The notes below the pieces were generated by a model that was not told the DNA's origin, did no database searches, and was given only the letters and a program-made list of their open reading frames with translations. Source: a bacterium (lineage in GTDB: Bacteria; Patescibacteriota; Minisyncoccia; Minisyncoccales; DG-74-3). Taken from it: DNA of 8,845 nucleotides. Location: assembly GCA_021161025.1 (NCBI GenBank), contig JAGHBK010000051.1, positions 1 through 8,845 on the forward strand. Reading direction: 5' to 3'. The position numbers and the translations under genes were made by a program. Position 1 is the first letter of the stretch. Every line of letters begins with the position of its first letter. Shown in pieces: positions 6,701 through 8,845 of the stretch.

Positions 6701-8845
6701 AAAAAGAATCTGGTTAAATTTTGGAATCCTTATTTTAAAGATATAGCTTCAGAGGCTTTTGCTGTTGAAATTTTGGCTAAGGGAAAAACCATAACTCCTA
6801 TTAGCAAAGAATTTAAATACTTTCTTAATAAGAGAAATAAACTTTTAACCCATCTAGAGAAATTTGAAAAGAAATTCATTGGGAATAAAAATCTTAATGA
6901 CTTTTTGTCGCAGGTAAGTTCGGTATTTAATGCGAATCTTGAACCTGATAAAGGAAGATTTATTAAGACTTGTTTAGCGGTATTAGAGGGTAAACTTGGG
7001 TCTGCACCGTTAACTAAAAATTTAAAGAATGTAATAGAGATTCATAGGAAACAACTTCTTGATTATTTCAAGGAGTATAATAAAATTCAAAGCTTAAAAT
7101 CAAAATATCAAGGTTTATTGAAAGCCAAAAAGTTAAATCAAAGTCAAAAACAACGCTACGAGCTGGCAATTAAAGCTTTAGAAAAAAGATCTAAGAATAT
7201 TCTTAAAAAGCATTTGAAAACTAGAGAAAAGCTTGAAAAAGAGATTTTAAGATTTAATAAGGCTCGAGCTAAAGAAACAGAGAAGATTTTAAAAACTCTT
7301 AATTTAGATGTTTCTACATTCCCTAATCTTTCTCTGGTTGAAAAAGCTGTATTTTTTGAATTGGGCCTTGAAAGACCATTAAAAGGAAAATGGGGTGTTG
7401 GATTAGAGCAAGCAATTGAATTCCAGAAACAAAGATTAGCTAAAGAAACAAGTTTGTTAAAGAAATTAACTGAATTAAAGAAAAAGGGTATTCAGAATGT
7501 CGGAATCAAGCGAATAGATGTTGATGATATTAAACCTAATTCTCTTTTTGATGAAATTTATGAAGAATCATTTAGAAGAATGGAGATTGCAGAATTTACA
7601 GCAGGCTTTGATAGAACAAAGGACAAATTTTATGCAGAATTTTTCCACGTTATTGAGCCAGACTTTGAAGTTAAAGCTCTTTCAACAGAAAGACTTCTTG
7701 ATGAAATAGTTTCTAGAAAAATTAATTTACTTCTGAAGGGGTTTGAAACCAGAATTAAGCCTGGGATGATTAAAGAAAACCTTGATGAAGCTATAAAAAC
7801 ACTTAAACGAATATGTGCAAAAAGATCCGAATATATTTCAAGATTAAAGAATCTAAATGAAATTTTGCCAATTTTACAGATTATTAAAGAAGGAAGGGTT
7901 TATCCAGATATTAAAACTTTCTTTGGTGATTTGTGGAATTTTGCTCATAGTAATTTTACCTCAGAGTTTGTTCAACGGGTTACAAGATTAAAAGATCTTC
8001 TAGAAGGAAAATTGAAAGAAACTATAGGAATCAAAATTGAGACTTTTAAAGACAAAGCTTTAAAAAGAGATGTGGCAAAGATAAAAATTGAATCTTTGCC
8101 GGATGAAGTCTTAGTTAATTTTATTGAAAAAACCGATCTCTATACTTGGAAATTCCCAATCACAATAGAAACTTCCCTGCCTTCTATTAATCAACTTAAG
8201 AAAGAAGGTGGGAATTTTATTTTTGTTGATCTTCCTGTCCTTGAAGAGGTTTTACAAAAAGAGTTTCCTAAAGCTTTAATGGTAAAGCCAGGGCATTGGA
8301 TTAATGATCCTAAAATTAAGTTTTTAGCTCCTGGAGTTTTAATAAAGAAAGATGGAAAGAAGATTTGGAGTGAAGGAGAAAAAGAAATTTTTGAAAAGTT
8401 TCATAAGTTGTTATTTTCAGGAAAGAAAATAGTTATTGTTGGAAAAAACACAAAGGGTTTCTTGGATAGAATGATTGCTTTGATGCCAGAAAAAGAAAAA
8501 GAAATCTTTAAGCTTGTTCGTGAGGGAAATAGATTAATAACCAATGTAGGGAAAAAGGCAATTACAGCTCGACCTTGGTTTATGCCAAAAAGCTTGGATG
8601 AATTGAGAAAATTAAGTAAAACAGCGGAAATTAGATTGAAAGAACTTTTCCCTTCTAAAAAAATCGATAAATTTCTTGAAGAACTTAAGACTGTAAGTAA
8701 ACCTTTACCTTTTGTTGAATATAAACACTATGAAGTTAAACGTCGCTTTGATGTCTTGAGGAGTAATTTAGAAAAAGAATTTGCTAAGAATAAAGAGCTT
8801 CAAGAAATTTCAAAGGAATTTATCAAGAATAATTTGTTAAAAGGA
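788..8845 (+). CDS. Giant multi-domain protein, at least 2686 aa, 3' end outside the window
   Basis: One uninterrupted frame runs from ATG 788 to the last base (8058 nt, exactly 2686 codons) with no stop; the C-terminus is missing. ATG 788 is chosen because an in-frame TAG sits at 779-781. The start is basic (MSLFEVFKKRKLKLP) and is not a signal peptide. In order I see: a Lys-Pro-Glu repeat tract (65-196); Lys-rich helices and likely coiled coils (371-428, 471-530); an amphipathic helix (776-804) and a hydrophobic, aromatic segment (965-998); a beta-hairpin-like stretch (1298-1323); a LysM-like module (1397-1441); two strand-GxxxxGF elements (1824-1835, 2547-2558); and a long charged helical region (2082-2171). 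I count only five cysteines. No Walker A, HExxH or other catalytic signature was found. Giant modular proteins without a signal peptide are known from phages and plasmids (polyvalent proteins, injected virion proteins, tape measures), and LysM modules occur in tail proteins. A virion or mobile-element role is therefore inferred, not shown. Alternatives are a tape measure protein or a giant cellular protein of a small-genome lineage. Confidence 0.93.
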   Translation, partial: MSLFEVFKKRKLKLPSVEKRKKLFSLYGFKEEYKGTATQNIALEKAIQKDPKPFERFLKELQTRVKKPEVKVEKPKIEIKKPIVKKPKIQFGKISIKKGVSEKPIKFGKIELPKEKEKITRPKIEIKPEVKIKKPEIKVEAPKEKPKIKLVKKPATKEPFPEAKPSPLKPPVAKLTKEIKIKPKEPKFVFKLPEKETKITLIPQIKETLPTIKKQAESLAKRLEKEFKIKPEKLEPQITLGVLRAQTKQVKVAFNPQERVKKLTTPITFKKLEEKFKEVKLPEVKTSPLVKIRVSPELIPGGIKLSETLEKKVKEIKKKKEKDSSFWLKEVDYWNVRLREKLSKLKDVSVILDPSTRIVSEIKYRGKDINLQNLADELNKCLNQIEKINQAIKEGGKALSESEKALLDKALDIEKELAEATKIIQTEGTKISDSVYNLLTNPSNWDDPKAWSEFHSLFPKRKDFILGPAIDLEKIGEQEKTLKEKRREFEKLYDEKMQYYWNRLETLLKESEEKATRFLATIPEKDRIRLNRCVELAGEINEKDILSKVANYYELAKNPSFKKALIKASKYLTGEKAEILKTLLRYDELVAEREEIENKVKNLYEKAIKDPELQKLAKQRERLISYYTGLVSTFGNPSDQNSVAYALLKLGESLNEFHKAQLREELKRAEEESIYWKDFENMRTLTNFWKGIFVEAPKNLFKLGKELVWPFRKTDENPFVTVSWDFEKIKELAKKTTESVLPGGIVDYFYRGGARIDFDIFNKPGFNVLKFAWYDAPLKLAELTLTGMNSLIKDLTTTLAYFSLDPDLAKYFFPDKSVEEEIKSYSDDFLRAKVSLAALAIPKYPKLKDFFELPKEERLKPKNIIKFLSVLGSGDYGEYVVQESKRALGWSEFEVKFRGKLEDFLPPELEDFKAEYLFVNRQYLNKELAPGTKILMPERTSFPIFLDFLDPSIRAELKKNKWTSMAMTAIEWLGFMRYTPACAFWVPATQMTHDLAAYFKIYSPLSRKIEKIAGLKAAQKVDDLLDFSTGMLDFVTGQPVPAKFRQALPNLVEMRDYLILNRVLRKFLPERARRITEHYAQALNPGELQGKLKKFLSEIDDIIAGSVKDPKLKKRIKEKVIADLQAFIFDKKLPREETTWRILHYAGARVDDIYEVIKTSPPQVVDLIEKGFRKMTEGAEYGYWKKVLLTKGYNKLNSKQRILFDELRETFVRNPKEAEARIDKLLKESRRFKIPLGTRAYTKKDVRKVLDLLKLEQAELKKIEAITKTGTIILNIPDGFDLIKDTELGKGTKKGLPSVYVFQDKKTGKNYIAYNPYRLDSYLRQYDIPFKASHQLFSEVVEGFDNIDAVTVTSRFQERVMYKAGVSRREKEFRQMVAALKAKKLEDLIKVPKNLKTITLKIDSTLARIARKYKNSLDLLEYLNPEYVGKVIPKGTSIKIGTKGANFLWKKQALELGLRVQDRWVRTLLDEIFSITWDYSKAQGDTVFPKLLGLAENVRPSKKIVQKPVTTTVGLSKSELLSLGITGTSIPMNEGLKPFVKLVEFKKVKDLKPAFKELFKEYLTLYFLYSGSPQEKAAFQRLAEALEKIAPAARTPRDILRLEIIKVIREHSFKLPPSVQGLFDVLAFRDKTKIQSALEALLNPRVKSVKIKGKKVKGGALEQIYYDLLKERKIRTAQKYGLDVQAALRDFEESWEFAAEIVPNIDVLFDAVTERLRLLYRYRYKQWELPIKEIMKFAKTYIPARGLTLKERARLPGYLSVLDAFKENVKIKMEKKNFESLFESFRASNLELKKEVERTWVISTLRKKDIETIKKFVISHPNSKVYITGSAVEGFEKNRSFLESLFLSSGIEYEVIKKAPETLPSDKFVNILYARGFQTRINPWGIFKKEDLPIFYSRLPIRPFHQLGKWEKEEVRKLFVEMLSKTENGKRVLKMFKALGKESQETFLENLQLNSKLIANSFFANLFTFDPKKNLVKFWNPYFKDIASEAFAVEILAKGKTITPISKEFKYFLNKRNKLLTHLEKFEKKFIGNKNLNDFLSQVSSVFNANLEPDKGRFIKTCLAVLEGKLGSAPLTKNLKNVIEIHRKQLLDYFKEYNKIQSLKSKYQGLLKAKKLNQSQKQRYELAIKALEKRSKNILKKHLKTREKLEKEILRFNKARAKETEKILKTLNLDVSTFPNLSLVEKAVFFELGLERPLKGKWGVGLEQAIEFQKQRLAKETSLLKKLTELKKKGIQNVGIKRIDVDDIKPNSLFDEIYEESFRRMEIAEFTAGFDRTKDKFYAEFFHVIEPDFEVKALSTERLLDEIVSRKINLLLKGFETRIKPGMIKENLDEAIKTLKRICAKRSEYISRLKNLNEILPILQIIKEGRVYPDIKTFFGDLWNFAHSNFTSEFVQRVTRLKDLLEGKLKETIGIKIETFKDKALKRDVAKIKIESLPDEVLVNFIEKTDLYTWKFPITIETSLPSINQLKKEGGNFIFVDLPVLEEVLQKEFPKALMVKPGHWINDPKIKFLAPGVLIKKDGKKIWSEGEKEIFEKFHKLLFSGKKIVIVGKNTKGFLDRMIALMPEKEKEIFKLVREGNRLITNVGKKAITARPWFMPKSLDELRKLSKTAEIRLKELFPSKKIDKFLEELKTVSKPLPFVEYKHYEVKRRFDVLRSNLEKEFAKNKELQEISKEFIKNNLLKG
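980..1375 (+). repeat. Lys-Pro-Glu/Ile repeat tract of the giant protein (residues 65-196)
   Basis: This stretch encodes an imperfect, degenerate repeat built on alternating basic and hydrophobic residues punctuated by proline, such as KKPEVKVEKPKIEIKKP near its start, then RPKIEIKPEVKIKKPEIKV and KEIKIKPKEPKF. Units are roughly 6-10 residues and not strictly periodic. Lys-Pro/Glu-Pro tracts of this type (as in TonB's periplasmic linker) form stiff, extended, unfolded spacers. The inference is a tether between the N-terminal 64 residues and the folded body. The high Lys content could also bind nucleic acid. The DNA repeats reflect the protein pattern (many AAA ATT GAA/AAG CCT codons) and are not identical copies. 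An antisense open frame at 1054-1419 is a by-product of this biased codon content. Confidence 0.8.
1898..2071 (+). other. Probable coiled-coil segment of the giant protein (residues 371-428)
   Basis: The encoded sequence is proline-free, strongly helical and charged, with Leu/Ile spaced at 3-4 residue intervals (LQNLADELNKCLNQIEKI, then KALLDKALDIEKELAEATKI). A Gly-Gly at 395-396 breaks it into two helices that could pair as a helical hairpin. It contains one of the protein's five cysteines (C381). This is a judgement by eye of heptad-like spacing; no coiled-coil scoring was run. Confidence 0.5.
2198..2377 (+). other. Charged long-helix segment of the giant protein (residues 471-530)
   Basis: A second helical stretch begins at DLEKIGEQEKTLKEKRREFE and continues through an aromatic cluster (MQYYWNRLETLLKESEEKA). 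It is dominated by Lys, Glu and Arg with regularly spaced Leu, Phe and Tyr. It is likely a long helix or coiled coil used for spacing or self-association. No function can be read from it. The assignment is visual and of moderate certainty. Confidence 0.42.
3113..3199 (+). other. Amphipathic helix of the giant protein (residues 776-804)
   Basis: Residues 776-804 (APLKLAELTLTGMNSLIKDL onward) form an amphipathic, Leu/Thr-rich helix without proline after 777. It follows a short aromatic stretch (FAWYD, 771-775) and precedes another aromatic stretch (YFSLDPDLAKYFFPD). It could pack against a partner or a membrane surface. It carries Lys and Asp and is too polar to be a confident transmembrane helix. 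Confidence 0.35.
3611..3790 (+). other. Hydrophobic aromatic region of the giant protein (residues about 942-1001)
   Basis: Within an otherwise very charged protein, residues 942-1001 are unusually hydrophobic. They read FPIFLDFLDPSIRAELK, then a low-charge run from M965 to F999 with MAMTAIEWLGFMRYTP and AFWVPATQMTHDLAAYF. Pro980, Pro987 and a few charges make a single clean transmembrane helix unlikely. A buried helical hairpin or a membrane-interacting segment is possible. It is followed by a helical domain (about 1005-1060) with several Arg. Helical regions of this flavour occur in large phage polyvalent proteins, but I cannot assign a family by eye. Confidence 0.4.
4679..4756 (+). other. 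Beta-hairpin-like stretch before the LysM-like module (residues 1298-1323)
   Basis: The encoded segment reads SVYVFQDKKTGKNYIAYNP and then a Tyr/Leu-rich helix start (YRLDSYL). A strand, a KKTGK turn and a second strand are easy to see, in contrast to the mainly helical surroundings. It may mark the start of a small alpha/beta domain ending shortly before the LysM-like module. No family is recognised. Confidence 0.4.
4976..5110 (+). other. LysM-like domain inside the giant protein (residues about 1397-1441)
   Basis: Residues 1397-1441 follow the LysM layout. An opening strand (TITLKI) leads to STLARIARKYKNSLDLLEYLNP and then a closing IPKGTSIKIG. This matches the family pattern of T-L-x-x-I-A-x-x-Y, then x-S-x-x-x-L-x-x-x-N-P, then I-x-x-G-x-x-I-x-I, at the usual length of about 45 residues. 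LysM modules bind N-acetylglucosamine polymers such as peptidoglycan in many secreted proteins. They also occur in phage tail and baseplate proteins, where they serve as structural adaptors. Here a single copy sits mid-protein with no signal peptide, so cell-wall contact would require delivery by a virion or lysis. The match is by eye; fold similarity is likely, ligand binding is not shown. Confidence 0.68.
6257..6292 (+). other. Strand-GxxxxGF element, copy A (residues 1824-1835)
   Basis: KVYITGSAVEGF is a hydrophobic strand followed by a glycine loop and a helix (EKNRSFLESLF). It is preceded by a charged helix (DIETIKKFVISHPNS). The strand-glycine-helix layout resembles the first unit of a Rossmann-like fold, as in SLOG-type or DUF2493-type nucleotide-binding domains, but the match is short and no family is assigned. 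A second, similarly built element lies 723 residues further on. Confidence 0.35.
7031..7300 (+). other. Long charged helical region of the giant protein (residues 2082-2171)
   Basis: About 90 residues with no proline, almost all Lys, Glu, Arg, Leu, Ile and Gln. They run from VIEIHRKQLLDYFKEYNKI through KALEKRSKNILKKHLKTR to EKILKTL. Leu/Ile spacing suggests a long helical hairpin or coiled coil. A break at KKLNQSQKQR (2114-2123) is a plausible turn between two antiparallel helices. It is strongly basic overall. It probably acts in scaffolding, dimerisation or nucleic-acid contact; none of these is demonstrated. Confidence 0.55.
8426..8461 (+). other. Strand-GxxxxGF element, copy B (residues 2547-2558)
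   Basis: KIVIVGKNTKGF starts at residue 2547 and repeats the strand, Gly, four residues, Gly-Phe layout of copy A. Again it follows a charged helix (EKEIFEKFHKLLFSG) and is followed by a helix (LDRMIALMPEKEKEIF). The preceding region (about 2475-2482, GNFIFVDL) adds another strand, suggesting an alpha/beta domain near the end of the visible protein. It is not a Walker A loop, because the glycine-lysine order and the Ser/Thr are wrong. Confidence 0.35.

Noticed and set aside
7518..7709. Short + strand frame inside the giant gene
   Set aside because: It is a shifted-frame shadow of the giant gene, with Leu/Asn/Gln/Lys-rich low-information sequence.
8426..8461. Walker A (P-loop) reading of the GKNTKG stretch
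   Set aside because: The required GxxxxGK[ST] order is absent; the second Gly is followed by Phe and Leu.

Overview
The window is A+T-rich, densely coding bacterial, archaeal or phage/plasmid-type DNA, with both genes on the + strand. It holds one short gene of unknown function (13-765). A 22-base gap follows, then a single enormous reading frame that starts at 788 and is still open at the last base (8845). I translated this frame codon by codon. It runs 2686 codons without TAA, TAG or TGA, so it encodes a protein of at least about 300 kDa whose C-terminus lies beyond the window. No rRNA, tRNA, CRISPR array, insertion sequence or clear terminator is visible.

The host cannot be named from this sequence. 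Lysine, glutamate, leucine and isoleucine dominate the giant protein, and codons favour A/T third positions (AAA, GAA, TTA, ATT, AGA). The frame contains neither TGA nor TAG, Trp is always TGG, and the short gene ends in TAG. This fits the standard bacterial/archaeal code and argues against TGA or TAG reassignment. The high charge and near absence of cysteine would suit a thermophile or an intracellular protein, but that is inference.

Layout of the giant protein, by residue: a short basic N-terminus (1-64); a Lys/Pro/Glu repeat tract (65-196); Lys-rich helical regions with coiled-coil character (about 371-530); a helical middle with aromatic-rich amphipathic or hydrophobic segments (about 682-1000); a beta-hairpin-like stretch (about 1298-1323); one LysM-like domain (about 1397-1441); more mixed alpha/beta sequence, including two similar strand-Gly-x4-Gly-Phe segments 723 residues apart (about 1824 and 2547); and a long charged helical region (2082-2171). 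No signal peptide, Walker A motif, HExxH motif or other recognisable catalytic centre was found.

The best working idea is a multi-domain giant protein of a phage or other mobile element: a 'polyvalent' protein, or an internal or tail-associated virion protein. It rests on size, absence of a secretion signal, a modular make-up and an embedded LysM-like module. It is a hypothesis, not an identification. The small upstream gene is probably co-transcribed with it, but its role is unknown.
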